Assembly: GCF_016862195.1 (NCBI RefSeq)
Contig: NZ_BOMM01000060.1
Span: forward strand, 1-64,000
Direction: 5' to 3'
Length of the DNA: 64,000 nucleotides
Source: Paractinoplanes ferrugineus
GTDB lineage: Bacteria; Actinomycetota; Actinomycetes; Mycobacteriales; Micromonosporaceae
This document shows, piece by piece, positions 49,380-58,291 of the stretch. The number at the start of each line of letters is the position of its first letter. Position 1 is the first letter of the stretch. The translations under genes were made by a program, and so were the position numbers. The notes beneath the pieces are model-generated. The model was not told the origin of the DNA and made no database searches. It saw only the letters and a list, made by a program, of their open reading frames with translations.

Positions 49380-50629
49380 GGCAACTCCACACGGATCACG
49401 GTCGGTCCCCCGGCCGGGCTGGACAGGTACATGCGTCCGTCGCCGACAGCGGCTCGGTCGGCCAGCCCGAGCAGCCCGCTGCCGTGAGCCGGGTCGGCGC
49501 CGCCTCGCCCGTCGTCGGTGACCTCGGCGCTCACCAACTCGCCGGCCCAGCGGACGGTTACTGCGGCCGAACTTGCCCCGCTGTGCTTGGCGACGTTGGC
49601 CAGGGCTTCAGCGACCACGAAGTAGACAGTGGCCTCGACGTCTTCGGGCGGCCGCCGAGGCAGGTCGACGTCGACCCGGGTGGGGACCGCCGAGCGCCCG
49701 GCCAGATCCTGCAGTGCGGCCGGCAGACCCAGCTCGGTCAGCAGCTGCGGCCGGATGCCGTGGATGAGCTCCCTCAGGTTGCCCATCAACTCCTTGGCCT
49801 GGACCTGCGCCTTCTCCAGCGCGGAGCCGGCCGGCGAGCCCGCCGGGACGTCGAGACTGGCCAGGCTGATCTGCAACGCCAGCCCGACAACCTGTTGCTG
49901 CGCCCCGTCGTGCAGGTCGCGCTCGATACGACGGCGTTCGGCCTCGAACGCGCCGGCCAGGCGGGCCCGCGACCGCGACACCTCGACCAGCTCGGCCCGC
50001 AGCTCGGCGCTGGTGCCGGCGTGCAGCATCCCGCGGGCCAGCGCCGCGTGCGCGCCGGCGACGGCCCCCATCAGGAAAGGAACTCCGATCAGGGCGAGTG
50101 CCCCGACGATCGAATAGGGCACGGCCTCTCGGGAGGTGTTGATCGTGACGACTCCGAACGAAACCGGGCCATCACCGACCAGCGCCGGGCTCAGCGCGCA
50201 GACGACCAACAGCATGATCAGCACGACCATCGCGCTGTAGACGATCGGGACGCCGGTCACCAGGAATACCGCGTAGCCGAGGCGCCGCCAGCGGGACCGG
50301 GTCACCACGACATCCCGGTTGTCGACCAGACGCAACCGGACCCGCTCCGCCTCGGCGAGCGGCCAGGCCACCAGCGGACCGAGCCCCGCGACCAGCACAG
50401 CGCCGCCCAGGAAGAGCAACAGCCCGCCGAACAGGCCGACCCGGCCGCTCGTCGACCATCGCAGCATCAGCAGCCACGGGAGGGTCAGCAGGCCGAACGG
50501 GATGGCGATCACGGAGGCCAGCGGAGCGGTGGTGATGAGGAAGGCGAGAGATCGCCACGGCCACGAGCTCGCCAGGAACCGGCCACGGCGGAGCGCAGCC
50601 AGGGCGGTGTTTGCGTGGGGTTCGGGCAT
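49364..50629 (-). CDS. Two-component sensor histidine kinase (NarL-partner type)
   Basis: 421 aa from ATG 50629. The N-terminal half has four to five membrane segments (SLAFLITTAPLASVIAIPFGLLTLPWLLML, LFGGLLLFLGGAVLVAGLGPLVAW, VFLVTGVPIVYSAMVVLIMLLVV, IVGALALIGVPFLMGAVAGA) resembling a DUF4118-free sensory 'Sensor' domain. HisKA_3 follows with the phospho-accepting His in RRRIERDLHDGAQQQVVGLAL. The HATPase_c is VYFVVAEALANVAKHSGASSAAV and VTDDGRGGADPAHGSGLLGLADR. It faces a CPBP protease gene across a promoter region with direct repeats. Confidence 0.93.
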   Translation of the reverse strand: MPEPHANTALAALRRGRFLASSWPWRSLAFLITTAPLASVIAIPFGLLTLPWLLMLRWSTSGRVGLFGGLLLFLGGAVLVAGLGPLVAWPLAEAERVRLRLVDNRDVVVTRSRWRRLGYAVFLVTGVPIVYSAMVVLIMLLVVCALSPALVGDGPVSFGVVTINTSREAVPYSIVGALALIGVPFLMGAVAGAHAALARGMLHAGTSAELRAELVEVSRSRARLAGAFEAERRRIERDLHDGAQQQVVGLALQISLASLDVPAGSPAGSALEKAQVQAKELMGNLRELIHGIRPQLLTELGLPAALQDLAGRSAVPTRVDVDLPRRPPEDVEATVYFVVAEALANVAKHSGASSAAVTVRWAGELVSAEVTDDGRGGADPAHGSGLLGLADRAAVGDGRMYLSSPAGGPTVIRVELPCRRK

Positions 50630-50670
50630 GGGAGAGACGCTATCCAGGGTCCTCGGGACGGCCCAGCCGT

Positions 50671-50703
50671 CTAGGCATACGTTTGAGGTAGTGCTAGGCA
50701 TAC
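50671..50703. promoter_or_regulatory. Direct repeats CTAGGCATAC in a divergent promoter region
   Basis: CTAGGCATAC occurs at 50671-50680 and 50694-50703, 23 bp apart (about two helical turns), between the kinase gene (start 50629) and the CPBP gene (start 50762). The spacing suits tandem binding of the neighbouring LuxR-type response regulator. Confidence 0.5.
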
Positions 50704-50761
50704 CTTCAAGCGGCGCCTGGACGTAGTGCCCGCGGCGGACACCGCATGGTCTTCTCGCTCC

Positions 50762-51703
50762 ATGACCAGCCCGCGAGGATTCATCGCCCGCCGCCCCCTG
50801 CTCGCCTACTTCATCCTGACCTTCGGCCTGACGTGGCTCGCTTGGCTCCCGTTCGTCCTGTCCACGTCGGGCCTCGGCATCCTGCCGTGGCACCCGCCGC
50901 GACTGTTCGGCAGCACCCAGCTGCTCGGCGTGTTGCCCGGTGCCTATCTCGGACCGGTCACGTCGGCGCTCGTGGTGACCGCGCTCGCCGCCGGGCGACC
51001 GGGACTGACCAGGTGGGTGCGGCGACTGGTTCGGTGGCGAGTGAGCCTCCGGTGGTATGCCCTCGTGCTCCTCGGGGTGCCGGCCGCGGCCATCGCCGCC
51101 ACGTTCGCGCTGCCCCGCGCCTGGGCCGGCGCGCACCTGCCGTCGCCGACGATCCTGCTGCTCTACCTGCCGATACTCGCCCTTCAGGTCCTCACGACCG
51201 GGGTGGCGGAGGAGCCCGGGTGGCGCGATTTCGCCCAGCCGCGCCTGCAGATCAGATTCGGGCCGCTCCGGGCCTCGCTGATCCTGGGTCCGCTGTGGGG
51301 CGCCTGGCATCTGCCGCTGTTCTTCACCGAATGGGCGGGCTGGCCCCACGTCGACTGGGTGATGCCGGTCGAGTTCCTGGCCGGTTCGACGGTGCTGAGC
51401 ATCGTGCTCACCTGGGTGTTCAACCGGACCGGGGAAAGCCTGCCACTGGTCATGCTGCTGCACGCCGGCGTCAACACTGTCTTCTCGCTGGTATGGCCGC
51501 AGATCTTTCCGCAGCTGGACCTGTTCCGCGACTCGCTGCACGCTCTCACGATCAGCGCCGGTCTGGCCGCCGCGGTGCTGATGGTGGCAACACGCGGCCG
51601 CCTCGGGATGCCCCGCGACGGCGCACCGGTGAGACCCGCGTCGGAAGGGCCTGCATCGACGAAGAGAAAGCCGCACGTGCCGCGACACGCACAGCTCCGC
51701 TGA
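50762..51703 (+). CDS. CPBP/CAAX-type intramembrane metalloprotease
   Basis: 313 aa from ATG 50762. Seven to eight membrane segments. The Abi/CPBP motifs are present: TTGVAEEPGWRDFAQPRLQ (E-E-x-x-W/G-R), GPLWGAWHLPLFF (F-x-x-x-H), and LLHAGVNTVF (H-x-x-x-N/D). Members process or bind membrane peptides and lipids, and some give immunity to bacteriocins. It is divergent from a histidine kinase with tandem repeats between, so it may be a target of that two-component system. The C-terminal 30 residues are basic and low-complexity. Confidence 0.9.
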   Translation: MTSPRGFIARRPLLAYFILTFGLTWLAWLPFVLSTSGLGILPWHPPRLFGSTQLLGVLPGAYLGPVTSALVVTALAAGRPGLTRWVRRLVRWRVSLRWYALVLLGVPAAAIAATFALPRAWAGAHLPSPTILLLYLPILALQVLTTGVAEEPGWRDFAQPRLQIRFGPLRASLILGPLWGAWHLPLFFTEWAGWPHVDWVMPVEFLAGSTVLSIVLTWVFNRTGESLPLVMLLHAGVNTVFSLVWPQIFPQLDLFRDSLHALTISAGLAAAVLMVATRGRLGMPRDGAPVRPASEGPASTKRKPHVPRHAQLR

Positions 51704-51819
51704 GGGCAATGCGAAAGCCACAGGCCGAAACGGACCCCATAGAGCCGAGCAGGATGAAACGAGGGGCCGCGGGGGAACGTCGAGGCGCAGCCGAGAGGCG
51801 GTGTGGGGTGGATGTGCAA

Positions 51820-51855
51820 CGACCCGGTGACGTCTGGAAGGTCGTCACCGGGTCG
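51820..51855. terminator. Bidirectional hairpin between CPBP and GH42 genes
   Basis: CGACCCGGTGACG, 10-nt loop, CGTCACCGGGTCG: a perfect 13-bp stem 20 nt from the GH42 stop at 51876. Confidence 0.8.
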
Positions 51856-51875
51856 CTCGGCGGGCGACTGGCAGG

Positions 51876-53852
51876 TCAGGCGCGGAACACCGCCACTCCC
51901 CTGGCGGCGAGAGTGGGCTCGGGGGCACCCAGCTCGGTGATGTCGAGCGGGTTGTCGGTGCGGTTCACGACGAAACGGAAGTCGCCTCGCTGGGCCACCT
52001 CGACCTGGCCCCGCAACGCGACCGGGAGGTCGCTGTGCAGGTTCGCGCGGTCCAGCAAGGTCGACAGGACGGGGGTGAGGCCGGTGGCGCCGAGGCGGGT
52101 CGAGACGTAGGCGGCTGAGCCGTTGCCCACGGGGCGTCGGGTCACGGCCGGGCGGCCGCTCATCTCGCCTGAGTCGTAGGAGGCCAGCACCTCGGTCGAC
52201 TCGTCGGTCAGGTCGATCCGGTCGGTCCACACGGTGCCGACCGTGCCGTTCGAGAGGGCGGCGCTCTCGTCGTCCAGCAGCGGGGCGAACTCCTCGATGC
52301 GGATGCCGAGCAGGTCACGCAGGGCGCCCGGGTAGCCGCCGAGCCACACGTGGTCGTGTTCGTCGACGATGCCGGAGAAGTAGGTCGTGACGAGGTGGCC
52401 GCCGGCCGACACGTAGGCGTCCAGTCGTTTGGCCAGGTCGGCGGGAACGACGTGCAGGATCGGGGCGACCACCACGTCGTAGTCCTCGAGCGGGGCCGAG
52501 AGCGGCACCACGTCGGCGCGGACACCCAGGTCGAGGAAGGCGGTGTACCAGTCCAGGGCCTCCTGCCGGTAGCGCAGGCGGTCGGTGGGGTGCGAGTCGA
52601 GTTCGGACGCCCACCAGGACGGCCAGTCGAAGACGATGGCGGCGCGGGCGCGGGTGCGCGGGGTGCCGGCGAGCGAGGACAACGACGTCAGGCGGTCGCC
52701 GAGCGACTTGACGGCGCGGAACAGGTCGCTGTCGGTGCCGGCGTGGGGCAGCATCGCCGAGTGGTACTTCTCGGCACCCGCCCGGGACTGGCGCCACTGG
52801 AAGAAGCAGACCGCGTCGGCGCCGTGGGCCACGTGCAGCAGGGAATCACGGGCCAGCTCGCCCGGCTTCTTCGGCACGTTGATGGGCTGCCAGTTCACGG
52901 CGCTCGTCGAATGCTCCATCAGGAACCAGGGCCGGCCGCCGGCGATGTTGCCGGTCAGGTTGGCCGAGAAGGAGAGTTCGTCGAGCGACTGCGGGCCGGG
53001 CTGGCGGTAGTGGTCGTTGGAGACGAAGTCGACCTCGCTCGCCCAGTCGGCGTAGTCCATGCCCTTCGTCTCGCCCATCACCATGAAGTTCGTGGTGATG
53101 GGGACGTCGGGGGTGGCGGCGCGCAGGATCGTGCGTTCCTCCACCAGGTACTGCTTCAGCGCGTCCGAGGAGAACCGCTTGAAGTCGAGTTGCTGGCCCG
53201 GGTTCGGGTGGGTGGCGGCGAGGCGCGGCGGGATGATCTCGGCCCAGTCGGTGTAGCGCTGCGCCCAGAACGCGGTCCCCCAGGCGTCGTTGAGCTCGTC
53301 CAGGGTGACGTAGCGGTCGCGCAACCATCCGCGGAAGGCCGCGGCCGCGTCGTCGGAGTAGTCGTAGATGTTGTGGCAGCCGAGCTCGTTCGAGACGTGC
53401 CAGGCCGCGAGCGCGGGGTGGTCCCGGTAACGCTCCGCGAGGACGGAGACCAGCCGCAGCGCGTAGCGGCGGAAGATCGGCGAGGTCGGCCGCCACTGCT
53501 GGCGACCACCCGGCCAGATGGTGTGCCCGAGCCGGTCGACCGGGAGGATCGACGGGTGGGCGGCGGTCAGCCAGGGCGGCGGGGACGCGGTCGCGGTGGC
53601 CAGGTCGACCAGGATCCCGTTGGCGTGCAGGAGATCCATGGCGTCGTCGAGCCAGGCGAAGTCGAACTCGCCGTCGGCCGGTTCGAGCTTGGCCCACGAG
53701 AAGATCGCCAGCGAGACGATGGTGACGCCGGCCTCGCGCATGTGCCGGACGTCGGAGTCCCACACATCACGTGGCCACTGGTCAGGGTTGTAGTCGGCGC
53801 CGAACTCCAAGCGGGGGGCACCGTCGCGACGCAGCCATCGAGGGGAACTCAC
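51876..53852 (-). CDS. GH42 beta-galactosidase
   Basis: 658 aa from GTG 53852 with AGGAG upstream; no signal peptide, hence cytoplasmic. GH42 domains in order: TIM barrel (LEFGADYNPDQWPRDVWDSDVRHMREAGV), acid/base Glu156 in AWHVSNELGCHN, nucleophile Glu313 in WFLMEHSTSAVNW, then the trimerisation domain (ARAAIVFDWPSWWASEL) and a C-terminal beta-sandwich. It hydrolyses beta-galactosides taken up by the ABC system encoded upstream, plausibly galacto- or arabinogalacto-oligosaccharides. It is the last gene of the operon, separated from the binding-protein gene by a hairpin. Confidence 0.95.
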   Translation of the reverse strand: MSSPRWLRRDGAPRLEFGADYNPDQWPRDVWDSDVRHMREAGVTIVSLAIFSWAKLEPADGEFDFAWLDDAMDLLHANGILVDLATATASPPPWLTAAHPSILPVDRLGHTIWPGGRQQWRPTSPIFRRYALRLVSVLAERYRDHPALAAWHVSNELGCHNIYDYSDDAAAAFRGWLRDRYVTLDELNDAWGTAFWAQRYTDWAEIIPPRLAATHPNPGQQLDFKRFSSDALKQYLVEERTILRAATPDVPITTNFMVMGETKGMDYADWASEVDFVSNDHYRQPGPQSLDELSFSANLTGNIAGGRPWFLMEHSTSAVNWQPINVPKKPGELARDSLLHVAHGADAVCFFQWRQSRAGAEKYHSAMLPHAGTDSDLFRAVKSLGDRLTSLSSLAGTPRTRARAAIVFDWPSWWASELDSHPTDRLRYRQEALDWYTAFLDLGVRADVVPLSAPLEDYDVVVAPILHVVPADLAKRLDAYVSAGGHLVTTYFSGIVDEHDHVWLGGYPGALRDLLGIRIEEFAPLLDDESAALSNGTVGTVWTDRIDLTDESTEVLASYDSGEMSGRPAVTRRPVGNGSAAYVSTRLGATGLTPVLSTLLDRANLHSDLPVALRGQVEVAQRGDFRFVVNRTDNPLDITELGAPEPTLAARGVAVFRA

Positions 53853-53878
53853 ACGAACTCCTAGCCAGGAAGAAAGAC

Positions 53879-53906
53879 GGGGCCCGCGACGAAAACCGCG
53901 GGCCCC
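53879..53906 (-). terminator. Intra-operon hairpin between binding-protein and GH42 genes
   Basis: GGGGCCCGCG, 8-nt A-rich loop, CGCGGGCCCC: a perfect 10-bp stem in the 60-bp gap. It could cause partial termination or protect the 3' end of the binding-protein message, making that protein more abundant than GH42. Confidence 0.65.
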
Positions 53907-53912
53907 CGGGTG

Positions 53913-55262
53913 TCACTTGACGGTGAAGCCCTGCTCGGTGCCGTACTTCGCGGACTGGTCCTGCCAGGCCTTGAGGCCGTCGGCCAGCGTGGTGCCGGAG
54001 ACGTACGCCTTGCCGACGGTGTCGTTGAAGATGCTGTTCGAGTAGACCTGGAACGGCAGGTACGACCAGCCGGTGAGGACGTTCTGCGACGACTTCGCGA
54101 AGATCTCGTTGGCCTTCTGACCGCCGAAGTAGGGGAACTCGGTGGCGAGCCATTTGGCGTCGGACAGCTGCGCGGTGGTGGCCGGGAAGGCGCCGTTGTC
54201 GACGCGGGTCTGCACACCGTCACCGTCGGTCGCGTACTTCAGGAAGCCGTAGGCCAGCGCCTTGTCGGCGGTGCCCTTGTCCATCAGGGCGAGCGAGGAG
54301 CCACCGTTCTCGGCGCTGGCGTTCGCACCGGCGGTCCACTGCGGGAGCGCGGCGGCACGCCACTTGCCGGCACCGCCGGGCGCGCTGGAGACGAAGTTCG
54401 CCGGCATCCAGGCGCCGGTCGCGAGGGACGCGATCGAGCCGCTGGCGATGCCCTGGAACCACTGGTCGCTCCACGACGAGACCGGCGCGACGAGCTTCTC
54501 GGTGATCAGCGTCTGCCAGACCTTCTCGAACTTCTGGGTGCCCTCGTCCGAGAAGTTGATCGTGACGTTGGTGCCGTCGACGGCGTACGGCTTGCCGCCG
54601 GCCTGCCAGATCATGCTGGTCACGAAGCCGGCGTCGCCGGTGTCGTTGGTGATGTACGCCTTGGGGTCGGCCGCGTGCAGCTTGCGGGCCGCGTCGAGGT
54701 ACTCGTCCCAGGTGGTCGGCACCGCGATCTTGTATTTGTCGAAGACCTCTTTGTTGTAGTACAGCGCCATCGGGCCGGAGTCCATCGGCAGGCCGTAGAC
54801 CTGGCCGCCGTTGTTCACCGAGTTCCACGGTCCGGGCGCGAAGTCGGCCTTGATGCCGTCGGCGCCGAACGTGCCGAGGCTGGTCAGCGATTTGCCGAGG
54901 GCGAACTGCGGCAGCGCGTAGTACTCGATCTGGCCGATGTCGGGGACACCCTTGCCGGCCGCGATCGCGTTCTGCAGGGCGGTGTACTGCTTGTCGCCGG
55001 TGCCGGCGTTGACCAGGTCGACCTTGACCTTCGGGTACTTCTCCTGGAACTTCGCGACGACCTGCTTGAGGGTCGGTTCCCAGGCCCAGACGGTCAGGTT
55101 GCCGCCCTTCTCGAGGGCCGCCGTCACGTCGGCGTCGGAGACTGCCTTGCCGCCGCCGGACGAGGCGGAGTCCGACGACGAGTCGGACGAGCCGCAGGCG
55201 GCCATCGACAGAGCCAGTGCGGCCGCTGAGGCGACGGCCGCGACTGTGCGGAATCTGGACAT
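53913..55262 (-). CDS. Sugar ABC transporter substrate-binding lipoprotein
   Basis: 449 aa from ATG 55262 with AAAGGACC upstream. Lipoprotein signal FRTVAAVASAAALALSMAACGSSDSSSDS (lipobox MAAC) with a Ser-rich tether. The mature part is a family 1 binding protein: GNLTVWAWEPTLKQVVAKFQEKYPKVKVDLVNAGTG, YGLPMDSGPMALYYNKEVFDKYKI. The likely ligand is a galactoside, from the GH42 and LacI neighbours. Confidence 0.94.
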   Translation of the reverse strand: MSRFRTVAAVASAAALALSMAACGSSDSSSDSASSGGGKAVSDADVTAALEKGGNLTVWAWEPTLKQVVAKFQEKYPKVKVDLVNAGTGDKQYTALQNAIAAGKGVPDIGQIEYYALPQFALGKSLTSLGTFGADGIKADFAPGPWNSVNNGGQVYGLPMDSGPMALYYNKEVFDKYKIAVPTTWDEYLDAARKLHAADPKAYITNDTGDAGFVTSMIWQAGGKPYAVDGTNVTINFSDEGTQKFEKVWQTLITEKLVAPVSSWSDQWFQGIASGSIASLATGAWMPANFVSSAPGGAGKWRAAALPQWTAGANASAENGGSSLALMDKGTADKALAYGFLKYATDGDGVQTRVDNGAFPATTAQLSDAKWLATEFPYFGGQKANEIFAKSSQNVLTGWSYLPFQVYSNSIFNDTVGKAYVSGTTLADGLKAWQDQSAKYGTEQGFTVK

Positions 55263-55282
55263 TAATGGTCCTTTCGGGAGGG

Positions 55283-56200
55283 CTATTCCTTGACGGAGCC
55301 GGCTGCCAGGCCGGACTGCCAGTACCGCTGCAGCAGCAGGAACACGGCGAGCAGCAGCGTGATGGTGATGAGTGAGCCGGTGATGACGAGGTTGAAGACG
55401 GCCTCGCCGCCCGCGGTGGCGGCCTGGGCGTTCCAGGCGTTGAGGCCGACGGTGAGCGGGTACCAGTCGGGGTCCTTGAGCATGATCAACGGGAGGAAGT
55501 AGTTGTTCATGGTCGAGACCATCGTGAACAGCAGAGTGGTGACGATGCCCGGCGCGAGCAGCGGGAGGCTGATCCGGAACAGCGTGCGGAACTCGCTCGC
55601 GCCGTCGACCCGGGCGGCCTCGAGCATCTCGGTCGGGATGGCCTGCGCGGCGAACGTCCACATCAGGTACAGGCCGAACGGCGAGATCAGGGACGGGATG
55701 ATCACGGCCCACGGGGTGTTGGTGAGGCCCATCTTGCTGAACATCAGGAAGGTCGGCACGGCCAGTGCGGTCGGCGGCACGGCCACGGCGCCGATCACGA
55801 TCGCGAACACGGCCTTCTTGCCGAAGAACTGGAACTTGGCCAGCCCGTAGCCACCGAGGACGGCGAGGAAGGTCGCGCCACCGGCCCCGACGACGACGTA
55901 CAGCAGGGTGTTTCCCAGCCAGCGGCTGAAGATCCCGCCGTCGTACGTGAAGGTGGTCCTGATGTTGTCCCACAGCGCGAAATGTCCGTCGTCGAACCAG
56001 AGCCCGAACGAGCTGAACAGCCCCTCCTGGGTCTTCGTCGAGTTGAACACCAGCCAGGCCAGCGGCACCAGCGCATAGATCGCCATCAGTGCGGTGAGCG
56101 CCGTCAGGGTGACACTGCCGCGCCGCTTGCGCTTGGCCGGCCGGCTCTCGGCCGACGTCGAGGGGGTACGGGTGGAGCCGGGCACCGTGGTCGTGGTCAT
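55283..56200 (-). CDS. Carbohydrate ABC transporter permease (MalG type)
   Basis: 305 aa from ATG 56200, overlapping the upstream stop (ATGA). A basic cytoplasmic leader (RPAKRKRRGS) precedes six membrane segments. The EAA loop is TEMLEAARVDGASEFRTLFRISLPLLAPGI. It partners the MalF-type protein; the operon has no ATPase gene. Confidence 0.94.
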   Translation of the reverse strand: MTTTTVPGSTRTPSTSAESRPAKRKRRGSVTLTALTALMAIYALVPLAWLVFNSTKTQEGLFSSFGLWFDDGHFALWDNIRTTFTYDGGIFSRWLGNTLLYVVVGAGGATFLAVLGGYGLAKFQFFGKKAVFAIVIGAVAVPPTALAVPTFLMFSKMGLTNTPWAVIIPSLISPFGLYLMWTFAAQAIPTEMLEAARVDGASEFRTLFRISLPLLAPGIVTTLLFTMVSTMNNYFLPLIMLKDPDWYPLTVGLNAWNAQAATAGGEAVFNLVITGSLITITLLLAVFLLLQRYWQSGLAAGSVKE

Positions 56201-57105
56201 CAGAGGTCCCTCGTTCCGCGGAGCTGGACCACGTAGGCGACGATCATCGTGATCACGGCCATCACGACTGCCACCGCCGCGGAGTAGTTGAACTGCTGCC
56301 CGGAGAAGGTCAGCGAGTACGCGTAGAAGTTCGGCGTGAAGTAGGTGGTGATCGCGTTCGGCGCCGAGGCGCGCAGGATGGCCGGCTCGTTGAACAGCTG
56401 GAAGCTGCCGATGATCGAGAAGATCGTGGCGATGACCAGGGCACCCCGGATCGCGGGGAGCTTGATCGACCAGATCGTCCGGTACTGCCCGGCACCGTCG
56501 ATCTCGGCCGACTCGTAGAGCGACTTCGGCACGACCTTGAGCGCGGAGTAGAAGATCAGCATGTTGTAGCCGACGAACTCCCAGGTCACGATGTTGCCGA
56601 TGGAGGCAAGGATCAGACTGGGCTTCAGCGGGTCGGGCAGGGTGACGTTGAGGGCGTCGTTGATGCTGCCGATCAGGCCGAACTGGGAGCCGTAGATGAA
56701 GCCCCACATCAGGGCGGCGACGACGGCCGGCACGGCGTACGGCAGGAAGACCGTGACCCGGAAGAACCCGGCGCCGTAGAGCCGGCCGCTGTCGATCGCG
56801 AGAGCGATCAGCAGCGCCAGGAACAGCATGATCGGGACCTGGACGATCAGGAACAGCGAGACCCGGCCGACCGACGACCAGAAGTTCGGGTCGTCGAGGA
56901 CCTGCTGGTAGTTGTCCAGCCCGACGAACGAGTTACCACCGACGAGCCGGTTGCGGTACAGGCTCAGGTAGATCGAGTACGCGATCGGCGCGAGGAAGAC
57001 GAGCGCGAACACGAGCATGAACGGCCCGACGAACTGCCATCCCCGGAACGAGGGGCGGCGGCGCCGGCGCACATCTGTGGGCGCCGCGATCGGTGGTGCT
57101 GTCAT
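56200..57105 (-). CDS. Carbohydrate ABC transporter permease (MalF type)
   Basis: 301 aa, ATG 57105. RGWQFVGPFMLVFALVFLAPIAYSIYLSLYRNRL opens the first membrane segment. The EAA loop is PKSLYESAEIDGAGQYRTIWSIKLPAIRGALV. It is the first gene of the GH42 operon, 20 nt downstream of a perfect LacI palindrome (57125-57140). Confidence 0.94.
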   Translation of the reverse strand: MTAPPIAAPTDVRRRRRPSFRGWQFVGPFMLVFALVFLAPIAYSIYLSLYRNRLVGGNSFVGLDNYQQVLDDPNFWSSVGRVSLFLIVQVPIMLFLALLIALAIDSGRLYGAGFFRVTVFLPYAVPAVVAALMWGFIYGSQFGLIGSINDALNVTLPDPLKPSLILASIGNIVTWEFVGYNMLIFYSALKVVPKSLYESAEIDGAGQYRTIWSIKLPAIRGALVIATIFSIIGSFQLFNEPAILRASAPNAITTYFTPNFYAYSLTFSGQQFNYSAAVAVVMAVITMIVAYVVQLRGTRDL

Positions 57106-57124
57106 GGGACCTCATCCTGTCGGG

Positions 57125-57140
57125 ATGTTTGCGCAAACAT
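57125..57140. promoter_or_regulatory. Perfect LacI operator next to the permease start
   Basis: ATGTTTGCGCAAACAT is a perfect 16-bp palindrome, 20 bp before the first gene of the ABC operon. Confidence 0.88.
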
Positions 57141-57179
57141 ACCGCCGACCAGGCCATGTTTCGGGCCTGCTTCGAATGT

Positions 57180-57197
57180 GATGTTTACGTAAACATC
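57180..57197. promoter_or_regulatory. Perfect LacI operator next to the lacI start
   Basis: GATGTTTACGTAAACATC is a perfect 18-bp palindrome, 20 bp before the LacI-family gene. It differs from the site at 57125 only at the central bases. Centre-to-centre spacing is 56 bp, which could allow looping or independent control of the two promoters. Confidence 0.9.
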
Positions 57198-57216
57198 GAG
57201 GTGATAGTTTCACCGC

Positions 57217-58263
57217 GTGCAAAGATCGTCAAGGGACCCGGCCGCCGCGGCCGCACAACGACGCCGCGGAGTCTCGATGGCCGACGTCGCCCGGCTGGCC
57301 GGCGTGTCGTCACAGACCGTCTCCCGGGTGAGCACGGGCCACCCCGGCGTCGTCGAAGCCACCCGCCAGCAGGTGCTCGCCGCCATGAAAGAGCTCGGCT
57401 ACCGGCCCAACAGCGCCGCCCGGGCCCTCAAGCGCGGCGAGTTCCGCACCCTCGGCGTCATCGTCTTCACCCTGGCCACCACCGGCAACAGCCGCACCGT
57501 CGAGGCGATCGCGTCGCACGCGGCTCGCGAGGGCTACGCGATCACCCTGATCCCGGTCGCGCACCCGACCCAGGACGGCGTGCTCGGCGCGTTCACCCGG
57601 CTCGGCGAGCTCGCCGTCGACGGCATCATCGTGATCATGGAAGTGCACCTGCTCGACACCGCCAACCTGACCCTGCCGGTCGGGGTGCCGGTCGTGGTCG
57701 TCGACTCCGACGCCGGCACCCGCTACCCGGTCGTCGACACCGACCAGGCCGACGGCGCCCGGCAGGCCGTCCGCGCCCTGCTCGACCTGGGCCACCCCAC
57801 GGTCTGGCACGTGACCGGCCCGGCCGAGTCGTTCGCCAGCGAGCGGCGCGAGAAGGCGTGGCGCTCGGTCCTGACCGCGGCCGGGCGCCCGGTGCCCGAC
57901 CTGCTGCGCGGCGACTGGTCGGCGGAGTCCGGCTACCGCGCGGGCCGCCGCCTGGCCGCCGTCCCGGAATGCACCGCGGTCTTCGTCTCCAACGACCAGA
58001 TGGCGCTCGGCGTGCTGCGCGCCCTGCAGGAGAACGGCCGCCGGGTTCCCGACGACGTCAGCGTGATCGGCTTCGACGACCTGGAGGACGCCGCCTCCTA
58101 CCTGCCCCCGCTGACCACGATCCACCAGGACTTCGCCGAGGTCGGGCGGCGCTGCGTGCAGGGCCTGCTGGCGCAGATCCGCGACCAGGGCGGCGAGCCC
58201 GGCACCGAACTGGTGCCGACGACGCTGATCACGCGCGCGAGCACCGCTCCCCCACGGTCCTGA
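57217..58263 (+). CDS. LacI family regulator of the GH42/ABC operon
   Basis: 348 aa from GTG. After a basic N-terminal extension the headpiece reads VSMADVARLAGVSSQTVSRVSTGHPGVVEATRQQVLAAMKELGYRPNSAARALKRG. Effector domain: YPVVDTDQADGARQAVRALLDLGH, TAVFVSNDQMALGVLRAL, DDVSVIGFDDLEDAASYLPPLTTIHQ. It is divergent from the ABC operon with two perfect palindromes in the 111-bp gap, so it almost certainly represses both directions until a galactoside-derived inducer appears. Confidence 0.94.
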   Translation: MQRSSRDPAAAAAQRRRGVSMADVARLAGVSSQTVSRVSTGHPGVVEATRQQVLAAMKELGYRPNSAARALKRGEFRTLGVIVFTLATTGNSRTVEAIASHAAREGYAITLIPVAHPTQDGVLGAFTRLGELAVDGIIVIMEVHLLDTANLTLPVGVPVVVVDSDAGTRYPVVDTDQADGARQAVRALLDLGHPTVWHVTGPAESFASERREKAWRSVLTAAGRPVPDLLRGDWSAESGYRAGRRLAAVPECTAVFVSNDQMALGVLRALQENGRRVPDDVSVIGFDDLEDAASYLPPLTTIHQDFAEVGRRCVQGLLAQIRDQGGEPGTELVPTTLITRASTAPPRS

Positions 58264-58280
58264 CCGGCCCCGGCGGCCGG
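58264..58280. terminator. Short hairpin between lacI and the unrecognised gene
   Basis: CCGGCC, 5-nt loop, GGCCGG, directly after the lacI stop and 11 nt before the convergent gene end. Confidence 0.45.
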
Positions 58281-58291
58281 CGGAGTCCACC

